This document shows positions 28,220-36,767 of a stretch of DNA of 64,000 nucleotides, piece by piece. The notes below the pieces were generated by a model that did no database searches, had not been told where the DNA came from, and saw nothing but the letters and a program-made list of their open reading frames with translations. Both the position numbers and the translations under genes were made by a program. Where the stretch lies: the NCBI RefSeq assembly GCF_012843705.1, contig NZ_JABAFQ010000006.1, forward strand, positions 1 to 64,000, in the 5' to 3' direction. Numbering within the stretch: position 1 is the first letter of the stretch; each line of letters starts with the position of its first letter. This stretch comes from Fusobacterium sp. FSA-380-WT-3A (lineage in GTDB: Bacteria; Fusobacteriota; Fusobacteriia; Fusobacteriales; Fusobacteriaceae).

Positions 28220-29203
28220 TTAATCTCCTACTAATATAATTATTTTATTTTTTAATTTTTTATCCTCTTTTAAATTTTCTACTCCTAATTTTTTAGAAAT
28301 TTTAAAAGCAACAAAGTAATCTTCTGGATTATAAAGAATTTGACTCCCCTTTTCTGAAACTTTAGTATCTATTGATTTTATTCCTAAGTATCCTGCCTTT
28401 TCTAAAGTTCTCTTGTACATATCTTTTTCTTTATTTTTTCCCTTTAACTCTATATCATATATTTTATCAGTTTCTTTTCCTAATACTATAACTACATTTG
28501 CTAATGTAGGTATTGTAGCATCTTCTTTTAATTTAAAATATTTTTCATCAATAGTCATTATTATATCTTCTACTTGCTTTCTATTTAAATCATTGATTAT
28601 AATATAACTTTCATTAATATTAGTTTCATAGTTAGCTGCATTACATTTTATTCCTAAAACTTTTTTTAATTTCTCTCCTGTTTTTCTAGCATATCCAGCT
28701 TTTCCATTGGCATTAAGAATATCCACAACTATTTTAGAATTTTCAATAGTTGCTTTTTCTTCTATATTATAAAAATCTTCAAATAAATTTTCTATACTAG
28801 ATGTTAATATATATCTTTTATCATCTACCATTACTTCTGGAACCTTTTTAGAATTTTGTACTTTTAAATCAATATTTCCAACTTTTGCTACCTTATAATC
28901 TTCTATTTTTTCTGGGAAGATATAGTTTATATTATTTAAAATTTCAGTATAATTTTTTACTTTTATTAAATCTTCTATTGTTTTTTCTTTATCTAGTTGT
29001 ATATCAAAAGGTATTTCTATAGCTAATTTATCTTCATAAACTAAAAAAATATTTTGTTTTCCTACTAACATATATCTACTATAATTTTCTTTATTAGTAT
29101 TATCATGCAAAATGATAAATATTAGAGAACAAACAAAAATTGTAAATACAATTAATCCGCTTAAAACATATCTTATTCTAGTCAATCTCTTCTTATAATT
29201 CAC
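28220..29203 (-). CDS. Membrane-anchored protein with LytR_C-like domains
   Basis: A 327-residue protein with one N-terminal membrane anchor (about 13-32) and the rest probably periplasmic. Residues 155-245 match the LytR_C pattern: VVDILNANGKAGYARKTGEKL, later NVVIVLGKE. The last 70 residues seem to repeat the end of that fold (SQILYNPEDYFVAFKISKKL, IIILVGD). There is no LCP (LytR-CpsA-Psr) catalytic domain. LytR_C usually accompanies cell-wall polymer transfer enzymes, so an envelope role is plausible. The start overlaps the mtaB end by 11 bases and rnj follows 20 bases later. Confidence 0.75.
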   Translation of the reverse strand: MNYKKRLTRIRYVLSGLIVFTIFVCSLIFIILHDNTNKENYSRYMLVGKQNIFLVYEDKLAIEIPFDIQLDKEKTIEDLIKVKNYTEILNNINYIFPEKIEDYKVAKVGNIDLKVQNSKKVPEVMVDDKRYILTSSIENLFEDFYNIEEKATIENSKIVVDILNANGKAGYARKTGEKLKKVLGIKCNAANYETNINESYIIINDLNRKQVEDIIMTIDEKYFKLKEDATIPTLANVVIVLGKETDKIYDIELKGKNKEKDMYKRTLEKAGYLGIKSIDTKVSEKGSQILYNPEDYFVAFKISKKLGVENLKEDKKLKNKIIILVGD

Positions 29204-30503
29204 CTATCAACATCTCCTTTTCTATAGAGATTATTTCTATATTAATTTCGTCATTCACTTGTAATTTAATACCATTTTTATTTTTTATTTTTACTCTTAA
29301 ATAATTTTGGCTATATCCATAGTAACTATTTTCTTTTTCTTCCTCTATTAATACTTGAACTTTCTTTCCAATATATTTTTCTCTAATAGTTCTATTTATA
29401 CCTTTTTGAATATTTTCTAAGTCAATTACTCTCATCTTTCTTTGGTGGACATCCACTTTTCCATCCAGTTTAATTGCCTGTGTATTTTCTCTTTCTGAAT
29501 ATGGAAAAACATGTAAATCAGAAAATTTAATTTCTTCTATTACCTTTTTAGTATTTTCATATCTTTCCTTAGTTTCTCCAGGAAAACCAACTATAACATC
29601 AGCTGTATACTCTATTTCTGGAATATTTTCTCTCAATTTTTTTAGCCTTTCTTTTATAAGAGATGTTCCATAATTCCTTCTCATAAGCTTTAAAATTTCA
29701 TCATCACAAGATTGTAAAGAAATATGTAAATGAGGCATTATTTTTTTATTTTTCATTACCTCTATAAACTTATCACTTATTCTATCAGGATATATAGACC
29801 CTATCCTTATTCTAGTAATTCCATCTATTTTTACAATTTCTTCTAATAATTCTTCAAAAGTTCTTGTTTCATCTAAGTCTTTTCCATAATCTCCTATATT
29901 GATACCAATAAGAATTATCTCTTTATATCCCTCTAAAGATAATTTTCTTGCTTCCTCTAGGATATTTTGGAAATCTCTAGATCTACTTCTCCCTCTTCCA
30001 AAAGGTATTTTACAATATGAACAAAAATTGTTACAACCATCTTGTATTTTTATATAAGCTCTTGACATTTCTCTTAATGTAGAAAACTCTAATTCTTTAT
30101 ATTTTTTCTCCATAAAAATATCAGAAATCATCAAATTGTTTTTTACCTCATCTTTTTCCAATTCTTTTACAAGATTTACTATTTCCTCTTTATTACTATT
30201 TCCTACTACATAGTCTACTTCATCTATATTTAATAATTCTTCCCCATTAGTTTGAGCATAACAACCTGTTACTATAACTTTACTTTTGGGATTATTTTTC
30301 TTTGCTCTTCTAAGTATATTTCTTGTCTTTTTATCAGCTATTGATGTAACTGTACAAGAATTTACTATATAATAATCTGAATATTCTTCAAATTCTACAT
30401 TTTCATACCCTAAATTCATAAGTTTTGTCTTTAAGCTTTCAGTTTCATACTGATTAACTTTACAACCCAAAGTATAAAAAGCTACTTTTTTATTTAAACT
30501 CAT
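29193..30503 (-). CDS. mtaB: tRNA t6A37 methylthiotransferase
   Basis: A 436-residue radical SAM enzyme that adds a methylthio group to t6A at position 37 of ANN-decoding tRNAs. N-terminal UPF0004 domain with cluster cysteines in TLGCKVNQYE, NSCTV and VTGCYAQ. The radical-SAM CxxxCxxC motif is in DGCNNFCSYCKIPFGRGR. A C-terminal TRAM domain follows (KVQVLIEE). The GRGRSRSR stretch and ending separate it from MiaB and RimO. The start overlaps the rsmE end by 14 bases. Confidence 0.95.
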   Translation of the reverse strand: MSLNKKVAFYTLGCKVNQYETESLKTKLMNLGYENVEFEEYSDYYIVNSCTVTSIADKKTRNILRRAKKNNPKSKVIVTGCYAQTNGEELLNIDEVDYVVGNSNKEEIVNLVKELEKDEVKNNLMISDIFMEKKYKELEFSTLREMSRAYIKIQDGCNNFCSYCKIPFGRGRSRSRDFQNILEEARKLSLEGYKEIILIGINIGDYGKDLDETRTFEELLEEIVKIDGITRIRIGSIYPDRISDKFIEVMKNKKIMPHLHISLQSCDDEILKLMRRNYGTSLIKERLKKLRENIPEIEYTADVIVGFPGETKERYENTKKVIEEIKFSDLHVFPYSERENTQAIKLDGKVDVHQRKMRVIDLENIQKGINRTIREKYIGKKVQVLIEEEKENSYYGYSQNYLRVKIKNKNGIKLQVNDEINIEIISIEKEMLIGEL

Positions 30504-31203
30504 TGATTAGTATTCCTCCTACTACAATACTTGCAGTCTCTGCTCTCAAAATATTTCTACCTAAAGTTATTATATTTGTTTTTTCAATATTTTCTAAAAA
30601 TTCAATTTCTTCTGTATCAAATCCACCTTCTGGTCCAATAATATATAAAATCTTCTTAGGATTTATTGTTAAATTATTAAAAAGTGTTTTTAATTTTTTA
30701 TCTTCTTCACATTCATATGGAACTATGATTAAATCATATTGTGAAAAATCTATGTCTTTTAATTTAGTTAAATTTTCTATTTTTAAAAATTTAGTTCTTT
30801 GACATTGCTTTACAGCTTCTCTTGAAATTACATCCCATTTATCTTTTTTCTCATTTAATTTTACTATTGTTCTTTTAGTTTCTATGGGTATTATTTTATC
30901 TATACCTACCTCTGTAAGTTTTTGAATAGTTAATTCCATCTTATCATTTTTTATTACTGAAATTCCTGCTGTAATTTCCACTTCATCTTTTTGAGCTGCT
31001 TTTTTCTCTATTATTTCTAAAAAAATTTCTTTTTTTTCTACAGTCTGAACTCTACAAATATATTCGTTTTCACCATCTACAGCTCTTATAATATCATTTT
31101 CTTTAATTCTAAAAGAATTTTTTAAATGGTTAATGTCATTTTTATCTTTAACTTCTATTACACTTCCTGATATATCTTTTTTTTCTACAACTACTGTTAT
31201 CAT
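30490..31203 (-). CDS. rsmE: 16S rRNA (uracil1498-N3)-methyltransferase
   Basis: A 237-residue SPOUT methyltransferase for m3U1498 of 16S rRNA. It has an N-terminal PUA-like domain (HLKNSFRIKENDIIRAVDG) and a C-terminal knot domain with IGPEGGFDTEEIEFL and LGRNILRAETASIV. The order rsmE-mtaB is common, often with prmA upstream, which is absent here. Confidence 0.95.
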   Translation of the reverse strand: MITVVVEKKDISGSVIEVKDKNDINHLKNSFRIKENDIIRAVDGENEYICRVQTVEKKEIFLEIIEKKAAQKDEVEITAGISVIKNDKMELTIQKLTEVGIDKIIPIETKRTIVKLNEKKDKWDVISREAVKQCQRTKFLKIENLTKLKDIDFSQYDLIIVPYECEEDKKLKTLFNNLTINPKKILYIIGPEGGFDTEEIEFLENIEKTNIITLGRNILRAETASIVVGGILINEFK

Positions 31204-31217
31204 CTTTTATCCTCAAA

Positions 31218-31640
31218 TTAAATTATATCTTTATTTTTAACTAAATCTTCCAAAGTAGTAGATTTTAGAATATCTTTCATAGCACTATCTAATCTATTCC
31301 AAATACAAGTTCCATTACACCCATCATTTGAACACTCTTTAGTTTCTTTTACATTTTCATTACAATTAATTATCCTATCATCATCATCTAAAATTTTATA
31401 TATTCTATAAAGAGTGATTTCATTTGGATTAATTAATAGTTTATATCCACCATTTGGTCCTCTTTTTCCTTCAATTATATTTTCATTTTTTAATTTATTT
31501 AATATTTGTTCTAAATATTGTATAGAAATATCTTCTTTCTCAGATATCTCTTTTATTCTTACCATCTTTCCTTTTAAACTTTCTTCTACTATATACACTA
31601 AAGCTTTTAATCCATATCTAACTTTTGTGTTTATTTTCAT
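31218..31640 (-). CDS. Rrf2-family transcriptional regulator with four-cysteine cluster
   Basis: A 140-residue Rrf2 winged-helix regulator (IscR/CymR relatives). The start MKINTKVRYGLKALVYI and the recognition region ISIQYLEQILNKLKNENII...GPNGGYKL are typical. It carries Cys93, Cys103, Cys108 and Cys112, a spacing of C-x9-C-x4-C-x3-C that differs from the three-cysteine IscR pattern but suggests an iron-sulfur or redox-sensing ligand set. No iscS/sufBC genes are adjacent. I use the ATG at 31640 with AAGGAG upstream; it begins after ruvB codons overlap by 5 bases at most. Targets are unknown. Confidence 0.88.
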   Translation of the reverse strand: MKINTKVRYGLKALVYIVEESLKGKMVRIKEISEKEDISIQYLEQILNKLKNENIIEGKRGPNGGYKLLINPNEITLYRIYKILDDDDRIINCNENVKETKECSNDGCNGTCIWNRLDSAMKDILKSTTLEDLVKNKDII

Positions 31641-31644
31641 TTTT

Positions 31645-32634
31645 TTACTCCTTATCTTTAAAATACTCTTTACATTTCTCTGTAACAACTCTTCCTCGAG
31701 GAGTTCTTTTAATATATCCTTTTTTTACTAAATAAGGTTCATAAACTTCTTCTATCGTTCTTCTATCCTCTCCCAATAAAAGTGAAAGAGTCTCTATTCC
31801 TACAGGTCCACCATTATAATTTTCTAACATAGAATTTATAATTCCTCTATCTAAATCATCTAATCCCTCTTTATCTATTCCCAATAACTCCAAGGAATCT
31901 AAAACAATTTTTTTAGTGATTATTCCATTTCCTTTTATTTCAGCATAATCTCTTATTCTTTTTAAAAATCTATTAGCTATTCTAGGAGTTCCTCTGCTTC
32001 TTTTAGCTATTTCTAAAGCTCCTTCTTTATTGATTTCTACCTCTAGAACTTTTGCACCTCTTATTAAGATTTCTACTAATTCTTCATCTGTATAGTATTC
32101 CATTCTATGAGTTACTCCAAATCTATCTCTTAAGGGAGAACTTAAAAGTCCAGCTCTTGTAGTAGCTCCTATTAATGTAAAAGGTGGTAATTCTATTCTT
32201 ATAGATTTAGCTGAAGGTCCTTTACCTATAATAATATCTAATTCTCCATCTTCCATAGCTGGATATAAAATTTCTTCTACAGATGTATTAAGTCTATGTA
32301 TCTCATCAATAAACAATATGTCATTTTCTTCTAAAGACGTTAAAATAGCAGCTAAATCCCCTGCTTTATCCAATACTGGTCCTGAAGTTATTCTTAAATT
32401 TGTTCCCATTTCATTAGCTATCACTCCAGCCAAAGTAGTTTTTCCTAATCCAGGAGGACCATATAATAATATATGGTCTATACAAGAATTTCTTCTTTTA
32501 GCTGCTTCTATAAAAATTTTCATTTTTTCTTTTAATAATGATTGGCCAATATACTCATCAAAACGTTTTGGTCTAAGAGTTTTTTGTATTTCTTTTTCAT
32601 TTTCTAACTCTTTTTCCGTAACAAATCTATCCAT
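31645..32634 (-). CDS. ruvB: Holliday junction helicase motor RuvB
   Basis: A 329-residue AAA+ ATPase that drives Holliday-junction branch migration with RuvA. Opening [12 protein letters not shown], Walker [10 protein letters not shown] (near residue 60), Walker B FIDEIHRL, sensor [18 protein letters not shown], and a C-terminal winged helix ending in [11 protein letters not shown]. It is the first gene of the long minus-strand run that extends to about 18065. ruvA is not adjacent. Confidence 0.97.
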   Translation of the reverse strand: MDRFVTEKELENEKEIQKTLRPKRFDEYIGQSLLKEKMKIFIEAAKRRNSCIDHILLYGPPGLGKTTLAGVIANEMGTNLRITSGPVLDKAGDLAAILTSLEENDILFIDEIHRLNTSVEEILYPAMEDGELDIIIGKGPSAKSIRIELPPFTLIGATTRAGLLSSPLRDRFGVTHRMEYYTDEELVEILIRGAKVLEVEINKEGALEIAKRSRGTPRIANRFLKRIRDYAEIKGNGIITKKIVLDSLELLGIDKEGLDDLDRGIINSMLENYNGGPVGIETLSLLLGEDRRTIEEVYEPYLVKKGYIKRTPRGRVVTEKCKEYFKDKE

Positions 32635-32672
32635 TGTTCCCCTCTAAACATTCCTTATCTATTTTATAAACT

Positions 32673-32678
32673 ATTATA
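32673..32678 (-). promoter_or_regulatory. Possible -10 element for ruvB
   Basis: TATAAT on the minus strand, 39 bases before the ruvB start, with only a weak T-rich -35 region. It is the best candidate for the promoter of the ruvB-to-nadE run. Confidence 0.4.
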
Positions 32679-32760
32679 TCATTTATAATGTTTTTTTAAA
32701 AGTTTTTTCTAATATAATAAATATTTGTTTAATATTATTCCATATATTTTTCAAATAAAA

Positions 32761-32789
32761 TTGTATTCTTTCTAAATATATAGTATAAT
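32761..32789 (+). promoter_or_regulatory. Promoter of the EFR1 gene (TTGTAT-17-TATAAT)
   Basis: TTGTAT (32761-32766), 17-base spacer, TATAAT (32784-32789), then AAAGGAGG and the ATG at 32822. Divergent from ruvB. Confidence 0.75.
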
Positions 32790-32821
32790 ATACAAAACAA
32801 AGCTTTAAAAGGAGGATAAAA

Positions 32822-33646
32822 ATGATTAAGAAAGTTTGGGGTATGTATTTCACTGGTACTGAAACTACAAAAAAAGTAGTCAATCATATAGGAAAAAAAC
32901 TAGCAAATAAATTAGAAGTTGAATTTGAGGAATATGATTTTAGCTTACCTGCTGTAAGAAAAGTAGAAAAATCTTTTACTGCTGAAGATTTAGTTGTATT
33001 TGGAGTTCCTGTTATTGCTGGAAGAGTACCTAATTTATTACTAAAATATCTAGATACTTTAAAAGGAAATGGAGCTCTTACTGTCCCTATAGTTTTATAT
33101 GGAAATAGAAATTTTGATGATGCTTTAATAGAATTGAGAAATATTTTAAACGATAAAGGATTAAAACCAATTGCTGGTGGAGCTTTCATCGGAGAACATT
33201 CTTTCTCTACTATATTAGGAGCTGGAAGACCTGATGAAAAAGATATGGATATAGCTACATCTTTCGCTATAAGTATCTTTGAAAAAATTACTGGTAAAGA
33301 TTTTGATTCTGATAAATTAATAGAAGTAAAAGGAGAAACTCCTATTCGTTTCTACTATCAACCTAGAGATTCTAAAGGAAATCCAATAGATATTAGAAAA
33401 GTTAAACCAAAAACTAATAAAGACCTTTGTACAAAATGTGGAACTTGTGTGGCTATATGCCCAATGGGTTCTATTAATCCTGAAGACCCAAGTGATGTTT
33501 TTGGAATTTGTATGAAATGTTGTGCTTGTGTAAAAAGATGCCCTAATGGAGCTAAATACTATGATGATGCTAACTACTTATATCATCAACATGAATTAGA
33601 AGACCAATATGCTTCAACTAGAAAAGAGCCTGAACTTTTCTTATAA
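32822..33646 (+). CDS. EFR1-type flavodoxin/ferredoxin protein
   Basis: A 274-residue EFR1-family protein. An N-terminal flavodoxin-like domain (MYFTGTETTKKVVNHIGK, VFGVPVIAGRVP) should bind FMN. The C-terminal part has two [4Fe-4S] motifs, CTKCGTCVAICP (from residue 203) and CMKCCACVKRCP (from about 229). It is a soluble electron-transfer protein of anaerobes; the physiological partner is unknown. It is monocistronic, with its own promoter and a strong terminator shared with the convergent rpsA gene. Confidence 0.92.
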   Translation: MIKKVWGMYFTGTETTKKVVNHIGKKLANKLEVEFEEYDFSLPAVRKVEKSFTAEDLVVFGVPVIAGRVPNLLLKYLDTLKGNGALTVPIVLYGNRNFDDALIELRNILNDKGLKPIAGGAFIGEHSFSTILGAGRPDEKDMDIATSFAISIFEKITGKDFDSDKLIEVKGETPIRFYYQPRDSKGNPIDIRKVKPKTNKDLCTKCGTCVAICPMGSINPEDPSDVFGICMKCCACVKRCPNGAKYYDDANYLYHQHELEDQYASTRKEPELFL

Positions 33647-33692
33647 AATCTATAAAAAAGATTTTTTTAATAGAAATTTATATAATATAAAT

Positions 33693-33722
33693 AGAGGATG
33701 TTACAAAATTGTAACATCCTCT
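33693..33722. terminator. Bidirectional terminator between EFR1 gene and rpsA
   Basis: AGAGGATGTTACAA and TTGTAACATCCTCT form a 14-bp perfect repeat with a tiny loop, flanked by AT-rich tails on both strands. It lies between two convergent genes and can end both transcripts. Confidence 0.85.
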
Positions 33723-33735
33723 TATCTTTTAATTA

Positions 33736-35328
33736 CTATTCCCCTGCTGTTCCATATTTTTCTAGTAATTCTTTTGTTTCTTTTTTCTCTAAATCAATTT
33801 CATATGATTTTACAGAAATTTTTATTCTTTGTTTTTCTCTGTCTATTTCAATAATTTTTCCTTTAATTACATCTCCTACTTTAAATTTATCTTTTACATT
33901 TTTTATAAAATCTTTAGAAAGTAGTTGTGTTGGAATAAATCCATCTACTCCATCTTCTAAATTTACAAATACTCCAAAATCTTGAATATTTTTAATTGGT
34001 TTTTCTACTACATCTCCTACTTTATAGTTTCTTAGAGCTTTTTCCCAAGGACTTTCTTCTAAAACTTTAATACTTCCTTTAATTTTTTTCTCATTAACAT
34101 CCAATTCTGTTACTTGTAATTCAACTATTTCATCTTTTTTAAATTTTTTATTTCCTATCCAACAGAAATCAGCTTGATGAACAAAAATATCTACTCCCTC
34201 TTCTACTTCTACAAATATTCCATAAGGTTTTACCTCTGTTACTTTTCCAGAAACTTTATTTCCTACAGCATATTTAGTTTCAGCATTAGTCCATGGGTCT
34301 TCAGATAATTGTTTAATTCCTAATTTTAATTTTCTTGATTCTGGTTTAAATTCAAGAACTTTTACTTTTATAGTATCCCCTACTTTAATAAATTCATTAA
34401 TAAATACTTTTTTCTTATTCCAAGTTAAATCAGAAATATGGATTAATCCTTCTACACCATCTAAGATTTCAGCAAGAACTCCATATGGTAATATTTTTGT
34501 CACTTTTGCATCTACTATATCTTCTGTTTTATAAGTTTCTCCTGCTATATCCCAAGGATTTCTAGTTAAAGATTTTATAGAAAGTTTAATATTTTTCTTA
34601 TCTTCTTCTAGTTCAATAACTTTTACTGTTATCTTCTCTCCTACATTATATCCTTCAATCTTTTCAGATTTTTTCCATGAAAGTTCAGAAATATGAATAA
34701 ATCCTCTTAACTTTCCTATAGTTACTACTATTCCAAAAGGTAATATTTCAGTTATAGTTCCTTCTACTATATCTCCTACAGAAATTTTTTCAAATTCCTC
34801 TTGTTTTTCTGCCATAATAACATCTTTTCTAGATACAGTAACTTTTTTTCCTTTTTTATCTTCTTTTATTTCTTTTACCATAACTTCTATTTCTTTTCCT
34901 AAAATTTCATCAGAATTTTTAGTTTCTGATAAAGATTTAGGTAAAAATGCTTGGTGAGAATATATTTCAACAATATATCCACCTTTTATTTCTTTTATTA
35001 CTTTTCCAACTATTTTTTCTTCATTAGATGATGCTGCTTTAATTTTTTCCCATCCAAGTTCCATTTCTATTCTTCTTCTAGAACCAATTAAATATTCTCC
35101 TTCTGGAGTCTCTCCAACTAGCATAACCTCTATTTCATCACCAACATTATAGTTTATTAATTCCTCTGTTCTAACTCTTACTGTAGTTGCTTCTCCAGGA
35201 ACATCTAGAAAGCAAAAATTTCTCTCTTTACTTTCAATACGTCCAACTACTTTTTTACCATTTCCTCCTTCAGATGGTAGGTAGTTTTCTAGTAGTTCTT
35301 CAAATTCATTATAATCCATGTTTGTCAT
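33736..35328 (-). CDS. rpsA: 30S ribosomal protein S1 (six S1 domains)
   Basis: A 530-residue protein with six OB-fold S1 repeats at roughly residues 23-90, 103-170, 184-252, 262-335, 345-420 and 433-505. The central repeats carry the classic GxVxxIxxFGxxV...GxxGxxHxSEL pattern (for example EILPFGIVV...GFIHISEL). It helps the ribosome bind mRNA. Repeats 1 and 2 are divergent, as in proteobacterial S1, where they bind the ribosome. The ATG at 35328 has GGGGG 7 bases upstream and overlaps ispH by 20 bases, an arrangement close to the fused ispH-rpsA of clostridia. Confidence 0.92.
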   Translation of the reverse strand: MTNMDYNEFEELLENYLPSEGGNGKKVVGRIESKERNFCFLDVPGEATTVRVRTEELINYNVGDEIEVMLVGETPEGEYLIGSRRRIEMELGWEKIKAASSNEEKIVGKVIKEIKGGYIVEIYSHQAFLPKSLSETKNSDEILGKEIEVMVKEIKEDKKGKKVTVSRKDVIMAEKQEEFEKISVGDIVEGTITEILPFGIVVTIGKLRGFIHISELSWKKSEKIEGYNVGEKITVKVIELEEDKKNIKLSIKSLTRNPWDIAGETYKTEDIVDAKVTKILPYGVLAEILDGVEGLIHISDLTWNKKKVFINEFIKVGDTIKVKVLEFKPESRKLKLGIKQLSEDPWTNAETKYAVGNKVSGKVTEVKPYGIFVEVEEGVDIFVHQADFCWIGNKKFKKDEIVELQVTELDVNEKKIKGSIKVLEESPWEKALRNYKVGDVVEKPIKNIQDFGVFVNLEDGVDGFIPTQLLSKDFIKNVKDKFKVGDVIKGKIIEIDREKQRIKISVKSYEIDLEKKETKELLEKYGTAGE

Positions 35329-36196
35329 CCAAGTTCCCCCTTATATATTTTTCTATCTCTATTATTATCTTTTCTGGTGTTGACGCTCCTGCTGTAATTC
35401 CAACTCTAGAAATATCTTTAAACCAATTTAAGTCCAATTGATTTTTATCTTCAATAAGATAACTATTCTTATTAATATTTTTAGATAATTCTAAAAGTTT
35501 CTTACTATTTGAACTAGTTTTATCTCCAACTACTAAAACTAATTCAACTTCAGAAGCAAGTTTTTCTACTGCTCTTTGTCTTTCATATGTAGCTCCACAA
35601 ATTTTACTATAGATTTCTATATTTTTAAAATTTGCCACAATATAATCTTTTATTTTAAAAAATATTTCTTTATTAAATGTAGTTTGTGTTAATAATGTAT
35701 ATGAAACTTTTTCATCAATCTTAAAATTAATAAATTCTTCATAGGAAGCAAATATCTTTATATTTTTACCAAAAGATATTATTCCCTTTACTTCTGGGTG
35801 GAACTTATCTCCAATAAAAAGTATTTCATTTCCTTTTTCTTCTGCCTCTATAAGAGCTTTTCTTATTTTCTCAACAAAAACACAAGTTGCATCATACAAT
35901 TTACAATTACTTTTTTTTAAAATATTATAAATCTCTTTTGTTGTTCCATGGGCTCTTATTACAACTAAGTCTTTTGAACTAAGATTTATCTTTCCATTTA
36001 ATAAATCTTCTTCTAATAATATTTTAAAACCTTTTAAGACTAATTCATTTACAACATTTTTATTGTGAACCAACATCCCTAATATGTATATATTCTCAAA
36101 TAAAGAATTATTTTTTTTGATAATTTCTTCACAAAGATTTACAGCTCCAGATACTCCAAAGCAAAATCCCATTTTTTCGGCTCTTTTTATTATCAT
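35309..36196 (-). CDS. ispH: 4-hydroxy-3-methylbut-2-enyl diphosphate reductase
   Basis: A 295-residue iron-sulfur enzyme for the last step of the MEP pathway, producing IPP and DMAPP. Cluster cysteines are in MGFCFGV (Cys12), DATCVFV and KICGATYERQ. Other family marks are VIRAHGTT, FHPEVKGI and TAGASTPEKIIIE. It lies 5 bases after ptsH and overlaps rpsA. With dxs at 23808, two MEP pathway genes are in this window. Confidence 0.96.
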   Translation of the reverse strand: MIIKRAEKMGFCFGVSGAVNLCEEIIKKNNSLFENIYILGMLVHNKNVVNELVLKGFKILLEEDLLNGKINLSSKDLVVIRAHGTTKEIYNILKKSNCKLYDATCVFVEKIRKALIEAEEKGNEILFIGDKFHPEVKGIISFGKNIKIFASYEEFINFKIDEKVSYTLLTQTTFNKEIFFKIKDYIVANFKNIEIYSKICGATYERQRAVEKLASEVELVLVVGDKTSSNSKKLLELSKNINKNSYLIEDKNQLDLNWFKDISRVGITAGASTPEKIIIEIEKYIRGNLDDKHGL

Positions 36197-36201
36197 AAAA
36201 A

Positions 36202-36471
36202 TTATTCTTCTCCAAATTGCTCTACTTCTATAAGATTTCTTAAAGCTTCTAACATTTCATCTTCATCACTACCATTAGCAGTAAGTGTAAGTATTGACCC
36301 TTGTTCTGCTGCTAAAAGCATAAGTCCCATTATACTTTTTCCATTTATCTCTTCATCTTCATATTTTACTTTTATTTCAGAATCGAAATTTCCTGCTGTT
36401 TGAACAAAAAGTGAAGAAGGTCTAGCATGAAGTCCAGCTCTATTTTTTATCTCCACAGTAATTGTTTTCAT
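36202..36471 (-). CDS. ptsH: Phosphocarrier protein HPr
   Basis: An 89-residue HPr of the phosphotransferase system. His15 lies in RAGLHARPSS and accepts phosphate from enzyme I. Ser46 lies in NGKSIMGLM, the position phosphorylated by HPr kinase in Gram-positives, so catabolite-type control is possible. No ptsI or hprK is adjacent; instead it leads the ptsH-ispH-rpsA unit with its own promoter. AGGAG precedes the ATG. Confidence 0.95.
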   Translation of the reverse strand: MKTITVEIKNRAGLHARPSSLFVQTAGNFDSEIKVKYEDEEINGKSIMGLMLLAAEQGSILTLTANGSDEDEMLEALRNLIEVEQFGEE

Positions 36472-36533
36472 AAACTATTACTCTCCTTTTTATAAAATTA
36501 TATACTTAAATTTTTTAAACTACACATAACTAA

Positions 36534-36562
36534 ATTATATATTATTTATAGCTATTTTTCAA
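36534..36562 (-). promoter_or_regulatory. ptsH-ispH-rpsA promoter (TTGAAA-17-TATAAT)
   Basis: The minus strand shows TTGAAA (36557-36562), a 17-base spacer and TATAAT (36534-36539), about 63 bases before the ptsH start. Confidence 0.7.
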
Positions 36563-36661
36563 ACTTTTTCTAAAAAATATTTATTTTATTTTCAAAGAAA
36601 AAAACAAAAAAAAGGATATTTTTACAATATTAATTTTATAATATTCAAAATTAAAAAAAAC

Positions 36662-36690
36662 TTTACATAAAAATAAAATTATGATAAAAT
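36662..36690 (+). promoter_or_regulatory. glnN promoter (TTTACA-17-TAAAAT)
   Basis: TTTACA (36662-36667), a 17-base spacer and TAAAAT (36685-36690), followed by a leader of about 70 bases before the glutamine synthetase ATG. Confidence 0.65.
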
Positions 36691-36692
36691 TG

Positions 36693-36758
36693 CTCCCATA
36701 AATATTTTTTATAAAATTGTATCTAAATATTATTTTTTTATATTTTAAATATATGGGA
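36693..36758 (+). repeat. Inverted repeat in the glnN leader covering the ribosome-binding site
   Basis: CTCCCATA at 36693-36700 is complementary to TATGGGAG at 36752-36759, which contains the GGGAGG ribosome-binding site. The AT-rich flanks can extend the pairing. The predicted start of transcription falls inside the left arm, so it may act as DNA (operator) rather than RNA. Confidence 0.4.
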
Positions 36759-36767
36759 GGGTTTTTC

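Noticed and set aside
32683-32883. Small hydrophobic frame opposite the EFR1 gene start
   Set aside because: Runs over a clear promoter and the EFR1 N terminus on the other strand; no binding site.
36717-36767. N-terminal extension of glutamine synthetase
   Set aside because: Lies across the leader and ribosome-binding site, is hydrophobic AT noise, and does not match the family start.
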